A model generated the notes under the pieces. It worked only from the letters and a program-made list of their open reading frames with translations, searched no databases and was not told where the DNA came from. DNA of 64,000 bases from Anisus vortex. Taxonomy: Eukaryota > Mollusca > Gastropoda > Planorbidae. Location of the stretch: contig OX421497.1 in assembly GCA_949126835.1 (NCBI GenBank), forward strand, positions 41,686,226-41,750,225, written 5' to 3'. Below are positions 53,262-64,000 of this stretch, piece by piece; the first letter of the stretch is position 1, and each line of letters opens with the position of its first letter. Position numbers and translations under genes: made by a program.

Positions 53262-56200
53262 ACAAACATATAAACTAATGGTAATTATTTATATTAATTG
53301 TTTTATTGCAGGTATTATTTCATTCTGCTGTTTTTAATGCCCTGTCATCAATAATATTTTCACGTCGCTTGGACTACAAAGATGTCCGCCTGGAGAAAGC
53401 AATTTTACGCTTCAAGGAGAATCTTGAGCTTTTCTCCGACACCAAGTACCCCAATTTTTTCCCTTTTCAAAAATTCCTGATGGGGGATTTTTTCGACGTG
53501 AAGTTTCTGCGACTCAACATGACAGAGATACACCAGAAGATCATCAACCCTGTCTTTGAGGAGCACCGGACTGAGTACTGCGATGAGAAGGTCTTTGATT
53601 TCCTGGATGTTTACCTGAAAGAAATGAAAGCCCATAAAGGAATAGAAAAAACAACTGTAGAAGGTAAAAGAAGTAAAAAAAATAAATCCGTTGTTTTCTT
53701 GTGCAGTATAGGGGCACGGTAGCCGAGCTGGCAATCCAAGGGTCCTGGGTTTGAATCCTGGTGCAGGCTAGGATGTTTTTCCCAGGATTTTAGGGTGTCC
53801 CTGAGTCTACCCAGCTCTGGTGGGTACCTGACCTTAGTTGGGGTAAAGTAAAGACAGCTGCTGGGCATAGTGCTGGCTACACAATCACCTAGTATGTCGT
53901 GGCCACGGAAACTGGTGAACGCTGCTTCACCGGCCTTATGGTTCAATTTGGTCAGACGAGATACATTACTACTTAATACTTTCTTGTGCAATACTTCATA
54001 AACAATAGACAAAGGTTTTAGATGTAGTCTAATAGACTCTAGCAATGTTTCTTTTCTTTTAGTTTTTTATTACAGCTTCAGACATTTTTTTAACTTAAGT
54101 GAAAGTAATGATGTTTATGTGTCTATTAAAGATTTTAAAATAAAAGTATTTTGGAATATAAAGAAATTAATTATAAATAGACGAGTTTATATGATTAGGA
54201 ACAATAGTCTGTTAAATTTCTTACATAGTTTTTAAATGTTTTGTTAACAATATTTATCAGAAAGAAGCTGTCAGGCTGTACTCTACGACATGCTGTGGCA
54301 CGGCACTGCCACCACTGGGGCCACCCTGTACTGGGCACTAGTTTTCCTGTTGAGGAACCCTACGGTGCAAGAGAAGCTGAGGGAGAACATTGAAGATGTT
54401 TTTATCAAAGCAGGTAAACATCTTACGGCATACTTTCCTTTCTGCCTCTCTCCATTTCCTTTCTCAACAAACCTTGACATAAAAACCCTGATCTAACAGC
54501 TGAATAAAGATATTTTTGCTTTATTAACTTAGAATAACTTTAATCGTATTTGAATATGTAAGTGGATGTCTGTTAAGTTTTGTGATAATGTACGTTTAGT
54601 TTAAAAATAACCTTTAAAAACCTAAATGTGATGCAACCCCACGGAATGGTACTGAGGTAGGCAAAATATGTTTAGTTTTAGGTGTTTAGTTAAAGCTAAT
54701 TTATTTATCTATATATTGGTGAAAAAATCTCGAAATCGATTACATAGTTCAAAAGTTATTCAAAATTACACATGTAAAGGTAAGAGGAGTCTTTTTGGAT
54801 AAAAATGAACAAGAAAAGTATACTGATTTTTAACAATTCAGCATTGCTAAAGATAGTATTGCCAAATTGCACAGCAACATTAAAAATCAATAATAATCTC
54901 AAAAAGTACCTAGGACCATTTTTTCACATTATTTTGCATTTATTGAAAAATCAATTTTACCAACTTCCGTACCGGTTTGTGGGGTTGCATCACATATTTG
55001 AATTATAATTAGATTTGTGTTCACTTTTGTGATAATGTAGAGTTAGTTAAATAATTCTTTAAAAAAAAACTATTATATTAACCCCTTTATTCTTTAGTTT
55101 GCTTTCTATGTTATACTGGACATATTGTATTATATGTGTGTTTGACCTTCCCCAGAGATTTCAACAGAAGAAGTGAGTGGAAGCCTAAAGGTGAAGCCAG
55201 AACTGCCAGTGTATTTTAAGGCATTCATCTATGAGGTCCAACGCTGTGCCAATGTTTGTCCCATCTCAATGGCTCATGCTGTTGCTAAAGAAAAGTTCCT
55301 CAAGGGCTACAGGTAATTTATTTTTTTAGTAGATCATTTATGGTTATGACTGTTTGTCTTTTATAGTTGGCAATAGTTGAATGTTTCTAATAAGTAACTT
55401 AACCATTTAACTACAGCAGGCTTTTTAATAAAAATATTTGCTGACTTTGCATATTTTTACTATTTCTTTATGATGTCAATGTGACGTCCTTGATACTTTA
55501 GTGTACGGAAATGATGTGGATGTAATTAAAGGGTTAATCTGATGGCAAATCATAATTTCTAACCAATAGGCTGTATTGCTTTTTCATAACTGGGTTACAG
55601 GATTCCCGGTGATGCTGTCATACTGCCGAATCTGGACTCGCTGATGATGGATGAAGATGTTTGGGGCAACCCAAATGACTTTTCGCCTGACAGATTTATA
55701 AACTCAGATGGAAAGTTGTCTGTTCCCCATGAGTTCAAACCTTATTTCTTGGGTAAGCTAAAGCCTGTAAAGTAATTATGCCTCACAATGGAACTCTCTT
55801 TGAACTGATTTTATAGTGGCAGAGCGGCAGGGCATTCAGCTGGTGTATCAAAGGATTCTGGGTTTGAATCCTGGTGAAGGCTAGGATTTCTTCTCGGGTG
55901 TGGTGGGTGTCACTGGAGTCTACCCAGCTCCAATGGGTGCCTTTGGTTGGGGTAAAGTAAAGGCGGCTGGGCATTGCACTGGTCACACAATCCCCTATTA
56001 TGCTGTGGCCACAGAAACCAGTGAACATTGCTTCACTGGCCCTATCATCAACTTGGTCTGAAGGGTTCTTTAATTACTTTAAATTGAAGAAGTTGAATAG
56101 AACACAACAAATTAATCTTCAATTTTTATGAGGGTATGAAGAAAATTTCCAAAAAGTTATAACGAAAATAGTAAATTAAAATAACTTGCTAGAAATCTTG

Positions 56201-56584
56201 GACAGTCAAAGGACAGTGATTAAATGTGTGTATCTATTGCTTTGAGCTATATCATGTTTAAATATTGTCTTGGTCATGTCACAATCTCCTAAGTAATTTT
56301 TTTCATGTTTGGAGAAAATTTAAAACACTTATGTTTTGAAAAGAAAAGAGCTTGTATCATTATTTTTGTTTTGAATAAAACTGAATCCCTCCCCCTTTCC
56401 AGGTACTCGGTGCTGTCCAGCTTCCTACATTGCTGAGAACATCATAACCATCTTCGTAGCATTCATCCTGTACAACTTTGAAATCCTAGCCGAGGACAAT
56501 CAGCCAACATCGCAGAGAAAGAAGGGTCTCATTCCATACCCGCCCAACTTCAAATGTAAATTTGTGCCCCGTGTGCAGAGCTAA
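51273..56584 (+). CDS. Cytochrome P450, clan 2 (CYP2-like), 7 exons
   Basis: Exons 51273-51633, 52563-52723, 53312-53663, 54261-54413, 55156-55312, 55601-55752 and 56403-56584, all GT-AG with matching phases, give 505 residues, normal for a microsomal P450. A haem-thiolate monooxygenase acting with P450 reductase at the ER membrane; substrate unknown. Visible parts: hydrophobic anchor (about 21-35), proline hinge GIPPNPWIIFPIIG, NGYAAIKEAFLTRGDEF, C-helix WREQR (130-134), I-helix LWHGTATTGATL (303-314), K-helix EVQR (369-372), PDRF (424-427) and haem loop YFLGTRCCPA with ligand C450. The NGY..IKEA and FSPDRF context puts it in clan 2. Oddities: the I-helix acidic residue is Ala308 (HGTATT instead of AGxDTT), and the haem loop has Tyr for Phe and Ala after the Cys. 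Introns 1, 3 and 6 contain SINEs. Confidence 0.93.
51662..51790 (-). repeat. SINE family B copy in P450 intron 1
   Basis: Reverse complement of the body seen at 26642-26785: GTTCACCAGACTGTCAA, CTGGTTCTAGCCC, GGAGCTTTGGGCCTGG and AATCTTCTATCTAGAACG. Confidence 0.6.
51978..52150 (+). repeat. SINE family A copy in P450 intron 1 (old)
   Basis: GCATGGCAGCCGTTCGAATG, AGGATTGGTTCCCAGG, CTAAGTTTACCCAGCTCAG and GGGCATTGTGCTGGCA. More diverged than the other copies and truncated at its 3' end. Confidence 0.65.
52848..53270 (+). mobile_element. Short Helentron-like copy in P450 intron 2
   Basis: TTAGTAGTCATGCCTGTCAA followed by AATGACGGTGAAA, and a right end TTAACGGCCTGGGAGTCTAT, ACAAACATATATA and a TA tail, matching both ends of 1905-3832 but lacking the tandem core. 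Confidence 0.55.
53706..53952 (+). repeat. SINE family A copy in P450 intron 3
   Basis: Clearest copy: GGCACGGTAGCCGAGCTGG contains an A box (TAGCCGAGCTGG) and is followed by GGGTTTGAATCC (B box). The body is GGGGTAAAGTAAAGACAGCT and the tail GTGAACGCTGCTTCACCGG. A tRNA-derived head is certain; the specific tRNA is not identified. Confidence 0.9.
55812..56052 (+). repeat. SINE family A copy in P450 intron 6
   Basis: GTGGCAGAGCGGCAGGGC, GGGTTTGAATCCTGGTG, GGTAAAGTAAAGGCGGCTGG and GTGAACATTGCTTCACTGG. Confidence 0.85.
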
Positions 56585-57010
56585 TGATACTCAAGTTGTT
56601 CTCTTTGAATTGTGGGATGGTACAGATTTTTTGTGTGTGTCTATATGGAGTTTATTCATGGTGTATCTTATTGATACACTTCCTGTTAAACTATGAAGTT
56701 AATATTTAGGTAAAACTAGTTTAATTAACTGAAAAAAAATTTTGAAGCATACAATTTGAGGCAAAAATTTTCTGAATATATCCCTTTTGATTTGTATTAT
56801 AATTATGTTGAGATTGTGTTTAGTTCTTTAAGTCAGTGATTTCTTGGCTTCGATAGAAATTTCTTAAAAGATTCAGATAATCTATTTTGAATGGGACAAA
56901 GTTCTTACCACTTACTTTTACAATTTTCCTCTATACACTATACACACATACGCATGCATAAGTCATGAAAGTGTTAGAATTTATTTGATTTATTTCAATT
57001 CACAGGGTTG
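56585..57010. other. P450 3' flank
   Basis: AT-rich DNA after the P450 stop, presumably 3' UTR. No unambiguous polyadenylation site was assigned. Confidence 0.4.
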
Positions 57011-57014
57011 TTCT

Positions 57015-57195
57015 TTCAGTTATTTGACATTTGAACACACGACAGATAATCGTGCAACACTTCAACACCGATACTTAACCACATGACAATTAAACACGTG
57101 GACACTCAATCAAACGACACTTTAAACAGGCTGACACTTAATCACAGGGCACTTAAATATACAGACAGATAATCACAGCGACACAATATTTTTGT
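57015..57195 (+). repeat. GACAYTTAAWC motif array, isolated copy
   Basis: Degenerate units GACATTTGAACACAC, GACAGATAATCGTGC, GACACTTAATCACAG and CACTTAAATATACA follow one another as in the arrays at 17250-17440 and 36660-36850. Here no inverted partner was found nearby. Confidence 0.65.
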
Positions 57196-57769
57196 AACAT
57201 TATTGACTTGAAGTTGACATGTAGTAAGAACTCTTCAAATCTTGGAGATATGTATCAAGAGTTAAAGTCTTTCAGTACCTTTCACATGACAAGGCTCTAA
57301 CAGTTTTAGTAAAAAGCAGAACAAACTTCCTCAAAAGTGATGGTACTTAAATCAGTTTTTAACACACTACAATTAGGTAGTTGTAGATTGATTTGTAAAC
57401 AATTTATACCCGCGACAAGAATTGAAAATTATCATTCAAAAGAATCTCATTGGTAGACCAGATTAAGTAAATTTACCATTGTTTGGTAAAATGATGGGGC
57501 TTGTGAACAAACATAGATATTTAACAATTTTTATATATTTTTTTTTAACTTTGATATCTCTGTAATATTTGTTCATTGTTAAATGGTTGGCTGTTTTAGT
57601 TTAGTGGTCAGAACTGACTGATTTTGATGTTTTATTGGACTTTATGGTGGGTCCACCTGTGGGCTTGTGTTATCTGTATATTGAAGGTAACAAAGAACAA
57701 AAATCCTATTGATATTTATTGATATCTAAATACTTCCATGGATGTTACATTGAATGTGTTCATTGGACG

Positions 57770-57885
57770 CTGCTAAACAAATTTGGTCCTATGCATGTCA
57801 GATTTGTTTCATGGTTGGTCCAACCCATCTCAGATTTGTTTCATGGTTGGTCCTATGCATGTCAGATTTGTTTCATGTTGTTCTC
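57770..57885 (+). repeat. Tandem repeat of about 34 bp, three copies
   Basis: TGTCAGATTTGTTTCATGGT alternating with TGGTCCTATGCA and TGGTCCAACCCA, three units. Confidence 0.85.
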
Positions 57886-58174
57886 ATTACTTCAACTTTT
57901 TAAAACATTGGCATTTAAATGCTGTGTTCAACTTCAACTATATTTTATGAAAACAATTATTTTTATATGTTGAATGGAGACTGCTTTCTTTTTTACATAT
58001 ATTTTTTTTACAGCTAGCAATTAATTTTAATATTTTTTTGCTCTGTGCTAATTCAACTAAATCTAATTGATTCATATATAATGTATTTTTTACATTTTAT
58101 AAAATATGTTCAACTGCTAAGGTTGTGTTGAAATCCGATGGAGATATGAATTCTTCTAAGTGCCGAATCCTGAT

Positions 58175-58660
58175 CAAAAACCAATTCATGTCTCAAAGAA
58201 TACCAGGCAAGCCTTCTGGCTCTTGCGTTCAGGGTGTAACTATGTTCAGTGGTGAGGGGGGGGGGGGGCGGCACACCAAGGTCCTGTCCAAGACTAGCCA
58301 CTCCGGGCAAGGCCTGTTGCATATTATAAGGTAGTCTATGCAGTACATGTACTACACTTCACTTCCCACCTGCGGAATCCCCCTCATAGCATTATTGTGG
58401 TGGCTCACCCGTATACCTGCACCGTCGCCGGGTAACACAAATCCCAAACTATAGGTCTGGACATCCAGGCACCAGGGTGGGAATGAGGGATGAGGTGGGC
58501 TTTTGCGCTCATTGCTTCCTCCCCATCGAGTCTAAGTCAGTGCAGTTATCCTCGGATGCGCAGCAGGGGCTTTCCCCCATGCGTTAGCCAACCGGTGTGC
58601 TCTTAATGTAAGCATATCCACACTGCGCCAGCGATGAGGCTCATGGGTACAGAACACCAA
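58175..58660 (-). repeat. GC-rich dispersed repeat, copy 2
   Basis: The minus strand matches 2425-2870: GCATGGGGGAAAGCCCCTG, ATCCGAGG, GTGCAGGTATACGGGTGAGC and a poly-G or poly-C tract in the same relative place. It is diverged and has no coding capacity. Confidence 0.5.
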
Positions 58661-58664
58661 ATAC

Positions 58665-59435
58665 TAGAATATTTTGGGGGATTTTATGTGCTGGGCGTTG
58701 CATGAATAATAACTGTAAACTGTCATTACTTACAATCAGATTTTTCTAATTTTTTTCTTTATCCTATCTGTTTGTTGTTGATGGTCCTAGAGTCATTGAA
58801 TTATTGTGTGTGTTATTTATCCATTTGTGCTTTTAGCACATGACATGAAACTATCTTTTTTACTTTTAATTCCATACAGATGCATGGTAAACTAAATACC
58901 CGGTAAACAAACAGTTTTTGAGTAGGTATATGTGCACAAAATTTTGAGCAAGAAATTTTGTTGTTAACTAAAGGCTCTATGTAATAGAAACTTTGAATAT
59001 GGTAGGTCGGGTAAACCTGCTGTTCGAACTAATATAGACAATAATAAGCACACTGTGTTGTCATGCCAAAATAATATTTGTGTTTGAAAGTGTGTTCAGT
59101 GCCTAAATTTGTATATCTCAAAGGCTACAATTGGGTCGACTCAGCTCTGACATAGTTTCTCATGTAACTGACATTCCTTTTATACAGAAGATTATTGCAA
59201 CTATCACACTATAGTCCATGTTTTTAAGCTTTTCACACATGTTGCTAACGATAATGAAGAAGTGGACTGGGTATTGGGTGAGTCAACTTGTTTGATTTGA
59301 CCATTTAAGCTGTTGAACAAAATATCCTTTACTAACCCTGTACACTAAACATGTTGATAAAAAGGAATTTCTTCTCACATTCTGTCAATTTTTATGTTCA
59401 TTAATGAAATTTTGGTTAATTGTAGTGCATCTGTT
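58665..59435. other. Intergenic DNA, nothing recognised
   Basis: No supported gene or repeat. Confidence 0.5.
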
Positions 59436-59440
59436 TACTT

Positions 59441-59793
59441 GGCATCTCACCATGTAGGCAAGGTGATGGGCTGCCAGTGTTAGGCATCTCACTGTGTAGG
59501 CAAGGTGATGAACTACCTGTGTCAGGCATCTCACCGTGTAGGCAAGGTGATGGGCTGCCAGTGTTAGGCATCTCACTGTGCAGGCAAGGTGATGGGCTGC
59601 CTGTGTTAGGCATCTCATGGTGTAGGCAAGGTGATGGGCTGCCTGTGTTAGGCATCTCATGGTGTAGGCAAGGGGATGAACTGCCTGTGTCAGGCATCTC
59701 ACCGTGTAGGCAAGATGATGGGCTGCTAGTGTTAGGCATCTCATGGTGTAGGCAAGGTAATGGACTGCCTGTGTTAGGCATCTCACCGTGTAT
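59441..59793. repeat. 42-bp minisatellite, 8 full copies
   Basis: Units begin at 59441, 59483, 59525, 59567, 59609, 59651, 59693 and 59735, with a partial at 59777. The unit starts GGCATCTCACCGTGTAGGCA and ends GGGCTGCCTGTGTTA. As 42 is a multiple of three, long repetitive frames appear on both strands; these are not taken as genes. Confidence 0.95.
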
Positions 59794-60629
59794 CAGTTTA
59801 TGCAAACCATTAGAAAACTTTCTCAAAGAGTTCAAATTGTGTTATGACTGGTTACAGTAAAGACTTGATCTCTACACTCACTGACTGTCTCACAAGAACT
59901 TGATCACTCCGTTAACTACATGTTATAAGCATAACTTAATATATGCCTGTATCCAGAGATCTTGTTTTACATGAATTAAGTATCACATGATCTGATCTGT
60001 TTACTTTGTATAACTTTAGTCCCTTTTTTGTATCATTTCATTTACGATATTTTATTCAGTATAACAGTATAGCCAATACTGTAAATAATATAGGATATAA
60101 ATATGGTGTTATTTAAATATTTTTTGAGCTGGTCCATGCTTTGTAAATATTCAAAGGTTTGTTCTTAAACTTACTTCTATTTGAGAACTTACAAATTTAG
60201 AAAGTTTTTTTTTTTCCACACATTTTTTTTTAGATGTCCCAATCAATTCTAGTCTGTTCGTTTTGTTTGTTTATTTTTTTTATTAAACACATCTTCCACA
60301 CTGAAACAAATTTTATACTTATTGTGCCCATTGAAACAAATGAGAATTGAACTAATTGTGTTGATATATAACTATCTGCTTGATTTAAACTGCTAAACCC
60401 TCTACAAATCGTTTTTTTTTAAGAAAGTATTTTTGATACAAAGTTTTTGTGTAAGAAATGTATTGTTTATTTGCAGCCTCAGTTTTATTTTATATTGTGT
60501 AAACCTAGCAAGAAAATTGCTACACAAGGGAGGTAATGAAACATTGTGTTTGGTTGCTTCCCCTGAGCTCATTCAAACACACAAACCTGATTTTGTTTCA
60601 TGACTTATATTCAACAGTATTGTAAATTT

Positions 60630-61085
60630 TTCTTTCAAGGTAATTGCAACATTATTTGTTTTGTTTTTTTTAAAGTTTTCAAGGAAATTGCAACCTTATT
60701 TTTTTATTTAAAAGTTGACAAGGAAATTGCAACATTCTTTTTTTATTTAAAAGTTTTCAAGGAAATTGCAACATTCTTTTTTTATTTAAAAGTTTTCAAG
60801 GAAATTGCAACATTCTTTTTTTATTTAAAAGTTTTCAAGGAAAATGCAACATTCTTATTTTATTTAAAAGTTTTCAAGGAAATTGCAACATTCTTTTTTT
60901 ATTTAAAAGTTTTCAAGGAAAATGCAACAAATTTTGTTAAGTTTTCAGGAAAATTGCTAAATTTTGTTTATTTTGATGCTTTTAAGGAAATTGCAACATT
61001 TTTTTTAACTTTGAAGTTTTCAAGGAAATTGCAACCTTTTATTTATTTTGAAGTTCCCATTGAAATTGCTATATTATTTTTATTT
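60630..61085. repeat. 39-bp minisatellite, about 11 copies
   Basis: The unit is close to AAAGTTTTCAAGGAAATTGC followed by AACATTC and a T-rich end. Central copies are nearly identical, outer ones diverged. The 39-bp period gives a 13-residue repeat (FKEIATFFFYLKV) in a 162-residue frame at 60600-61088, which I regard as a by-product of the period. Confidence 0.9.
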
Positions 61086-61089
61086 TGAA

Positions 61090-61905
61090 AGGCTAAATAT
61101 GTCTATATTCTTTATGTGTTTAGTGTTAAAATATGTTTTGTTTTCTAAGTATATTTGATAGGACAAAATAAAACCCTAAATGTTATTTGTATTTGTATGC
61201 TATGATTTGAGTTTAACAAACATATTTATTAATATATTCAAGTATATTTGCTGAATACCTTTGAACTGAATAGAAAAAAAAACATGTTGGTGACCTCCCT
61301 TAGTTTATATACTAATACTTTCTAGACACTTAGAGCTTTTAATAGACAATTTCATTTTTTCAATACACGTCTTGTATTAAACTTTAAAAAAAAAAATGCT
61401 AGTCAATCAAATATTATACTGGATGCTTGTATGACTTTTGAAATGTGATTTGAAGAATAAATAAGTATGACAATTTGTGTGTGAGAAACATGATATTATC
61501 ATATGCAGCTTACGCATAGAAGCTGAACAATCTAAACAGATATGTAACATACACATACATCTTGATGATACACTTTCTCCAATAGAAATGATTCAATGTC
61601 TATGTATGTAAATGACCAACCAAATTATGCATGCTTGGATGTATTTGCTTCTCTCTGTATGGGGGCAAAACAATATTTTTGAGTAAATGTAATGTTAAAT
61701 GTTGGATGTGCAACAAATTATTTGGGTTTATTTCAATGGATCCTTGATTTTTTATTTTGCTGGTTCTGTGTCAAATCAAAATGAATGTACATTCCTGTAT
61801 TGAAGAATTAGATTAAACTTGAATTTACAGAAATAAAGACATGTTTTTCTACATGATAGATTGATTTGTATTGCCTTATTTTGAATGATGTCTTTTTAAC
61901 TTATA
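61090..61905. other. Intergenic DNA, nothing recognised
   Basis: AT-rich, without frames or repeat ends that can be supported. Confidence 0.5.
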
Positions 61906-61914
61906 TTATATATA

Positions 61915-62670
61915 ACAAATCCTCCTTCTTTAAAGAAGATCATTGTGTCCTACCCTCATCTAATACTAATAGATTATGATGTGAAATGTCATATGGATAA
62001 TAATTATCTTATGTTAGGATGATTAAGAGTGATGTCCCTTTCAATATCATATATATTATATATTACAGACTATATACTACTACTATATGGTAGATTATTG
62101 CGTCCTATGCTCATCCGTTGTCTGAGTCTAGTCCTGCATTTTTATTAGTGTTTTAAATGATAAGATACTGGTTTGCCTTGTTCGGGAAACCCATTCCATG
62201 CCTGGATGCCACACAGGAAGAAAGATCACTGCATTTGTTCTCGCATAAGGGCTAAGAATTTTTTTTTGTCCTTATGTTTATCTTAGCATTGTAAGTAAAG
62301 TACCCGTCTGACGAAATTGATATAATTGATATATAGATCCGGTGACGCAGCGTTCACCAGTTTCTGTGGCCATGGCATGCTAGGTGATTGTGTGGCCCTC
62401 ACTATGCACAGCCGCCTTTACTTTACCCCAACTAATGTCAGGTACCCATCAGAGCTGGGTGGACTCTAGGACACCCTCCATACCCAGGGATAAAATCCTA
62501 GCATGCACCAGGATTCAAACCCAGGACATGCGGTACGCCAGCCGAATTTGCTGCCGCAAGGCCACTGTGCATTGTAGCAGATTGTTATTGTTTGTGTTTC
62601 AATGTAACATTTAATGCCCTATGTATTATTACCACTTTACTCTTTGCCATTCTGTCCTCTAGTGTTTGGT
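61915..62670 (-). repeat. LINE N 3' end split by a SINE
   Basis: Minus strand: the 3' end (CTCATCCGTTGTCTGAGTC complement, 62110 region) and C-terminal coding blocks to about 62300, then a family A SINE, then LEDRMAKSKVVIIHRALN at about 62600-62665, which is the next upstream coding block of the same LINE. A second 3'-end fragment (CTCCTTCTTTAAAGAAGATC) lies at 61918-61950. Confidence 0.7.
62336..62590 (-). repeat. SINE family A copy inside LINE N
   Basis: Minus strand: CCTGGGTTTGAATCCTGGTG (B box), GGGGTAAAGTAAAGGCGGCT and GGTGAACGCTGCGTCACCGG. It interrupts the LINE N fragment between its C-terminal blocks. Confidence 0.85.
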
Positions 62671-62679
62671 GGCTACATT

Positions 62680-63475
62680 GTATGTGTGAGAATTTCTGGT
62701 CTATATGGTGTGTGTTGGTGAAGCAATGAGAAAACATTGTAGGTTTAGTATTTAGAATGTGGGAAGTTTTTATTATTCGACAACATTTCACAATGAGTTT
62801 TGGTTTTTCACAATAAAACAAAATGCCAATCTGGCCCAAAGGGGAGACAATTACAAAATAGTTCTTTTTTTTTTGTATACTCAGCTCAAGGACCACAATT
62901 ATAAAAATACATAGAGCAGTGAGCAATAATTACAATTTACAGAAACACTGTAACAAAGAGCAAATACATAAATATGAATTAAATTAATATTTTCATGTCA
63001 AAAAAGCAAGGGAGATTATTTCAATTAAAATAGTAAATTACCCCGGAATTAAATCAATTACTGAAAGCCTAGGCTACTAGTATCTCTTCATGCACTGAAT
63101 CAATAAAGACAATCTTCACACAAAACAAAATACTGTACTATTTTTAAATGAGTTTTTCTACATTTTAGCTCAGCCAAAAAAAAAAAAAAACTGGTTAACT
63201 GGGAAAAAAAAAGCTAGTAGGCTACTCAACTAAATACCGGTTGTTTAGAGTTTAGACTATTTATATGGTGTAAATACATAGCCTACATACAATTATATTA
63301 TAGATTTTAAAGTTTTGTGTTTTTAGATCCCATACTAAGATATTCCAGATTCCTTGTCAGAAAATACCGTACATTTCCCCATCATTTCCCTCCCGGGCAT
63401 CTCTTCCATTGAAAAATGTTGGTATATATCGTCATATACATGTCCGGTATTTTCTTTTTAGCCTGTTGTATACCA
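62680..63475. other. Intergenic DNA, nothing recognised
   Basis: AT-rich, short A homopolymers, no supported feature. Confidence 0.5.
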
Positions 63476-63479
63476 AACC

Positions 63480-63770
63480 AGGGATGTTAAAACCGGTTTC
63501 GGTTCTATAAAACCGGATTTCGCCCCCCCCCCCCCCCTTTGCGCAATGTCACAAGTCACAGGCCGGAAAATCCAAATGTGCGTAGTTTTGTAGGTACTTT
63601 TGAAAAAATAGGTCAAACTTTATTAGTGTTTGCAGGGCATTCAAGAGGTTGATTTGTGTGAATACAATATGATTTTGTACACCTTACCATAACATTCTTT
63701 AGAACTAAAACAAAATCTGGGCTAATTGATTAAAACCGATAATAGCGTGATAATTTGTACACCGTGGACT
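63480..63770 (-). mobile_element. hAT-like AGGGATGTTAAA family, partial copy 3
   Basis: AGGGATGTTAAAACCGGTTT, a poly-C tract, CCAAATGTGCGTAGTTTTGT, GGGCATTCAAGAGGTTGATT and ATTGATTAAAACCGATAATA are the reverse of the right half of 8912-9721. It breaks off near 63770. Confidence 0.6.
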
Positions 63771-64000
63771 TAGACTTGTAAAATAATGTATTGAAAGGGA
63801 TCGTGTAGCACCAAATTAAAAGAATGTGTATTTATTAATAGTGCCGTTAATAATAAAGCACAGACGCGGTGTCTAGCCAAACTGTTCAGGGTCACTGTGA
63901 AAGGCTAGTTTGCGTCTCTCCATTGCGCACATGAAAGAGTAGCGCACATCTAAAAGATGAGCCGACAGGTAATAAAAATCATGTTAATTGTAACTGTAAC
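63771..64000. other. Window end, nothing recognised
   Basis: No feature supported. Confidence 0.5.

Noticed and set aside
53706..53760. tRNA gene suggested by A and B boxes
   Set aside because: It is followed by a SINE body and tail shared with four other copies, and no cloverleaf with paired acceptor stem is seen.
59441..59793. CRISPR-like regular repeats
   Set aside because: Units are contiguous with no spacers, and the DNA is eukaryotic.
59385..59860. Three overlapping repetitive frames on both strands
   Set aside because: All result from the 42-bp period. No start context, domain or splice support was found.
60600..61088. 162-residue frame with FKEIATFFFYLKV repeats
   Set aside because: A by-product of the 39-bp minisatellite; its ends are arbitrary and composition follows the T-rich repeat.

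Overview
The window is eukaryotic, animal nuclear DNA. It is AT-rich, carries spliced genes with GT-AG introns and is dense in transposable elements. It holds two animal host genes, a clan-2 cytochrome P450 and a MEI4-like meiotic gene, among LINE, SINE and DNA-transposon relics. I infer a mollusc, most likely a heterobranch snail, from the style of the repeats; the sequence alone does not prove the species.

Layout. 1-10 kb: repeats only, namely a Helentron-like tandem-core element, three relatives of an AGGGATGTTAAA-type hAT-like family (a further copy lies near 63.5 kb), one 8-bp-TSD hAT-like MITE and a LINE 3' end. 10.5-13.1 kb: a decayed THAP9/P-element transposase. 13-17 kb: LINE fragments and two well-delimited MITEs. 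17.2-36.9 kb: a compound inverted repeat whose arms contain arrays of a roughly 15-bp GACAYTTAAWC motif. It has been hit by a Mutator-like foldback element, a 9.3-kb LTR retrotransposon (itself hit by a piggyBac-type element), a second truncated LTR element and an L2-type LINE. 37-44.6 kb: LINE relics and two further TIR elements. 44.7-47.4 kb: MEI4-like gene, minus strand, five exons seen. 47.4-51.2 kb: intergenic, with cryptically simple CTAG-rich DNA and a MITE. 51.3-56.6 kb: complete seven-exon P450 gene, plus strand, 505 residues, with SINEs in its introns. 56.6-64 kb: intergenic, with two coding-phase minisatellites and old repeats.

The most unusual object is the LTR retrotransposon at 19408-28720. 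Its LTRs look identical, it has a 5-bp target duplication, and an un-inserted copy of its target lies in the opposite arm of the inverted repeat. Its pol domains run protease, integrase, reverse transcriptase, RNase H. That is the copia-like order described for the Gmr1 group of Ty3/gypsy elements. I found no CRISPR array, operon or other prokaryote-type system, and nothing I would claim as a wholly new cellular system. The two host genes face away from each other (MEI4 minus, P450 plus) and have no evident functional link.
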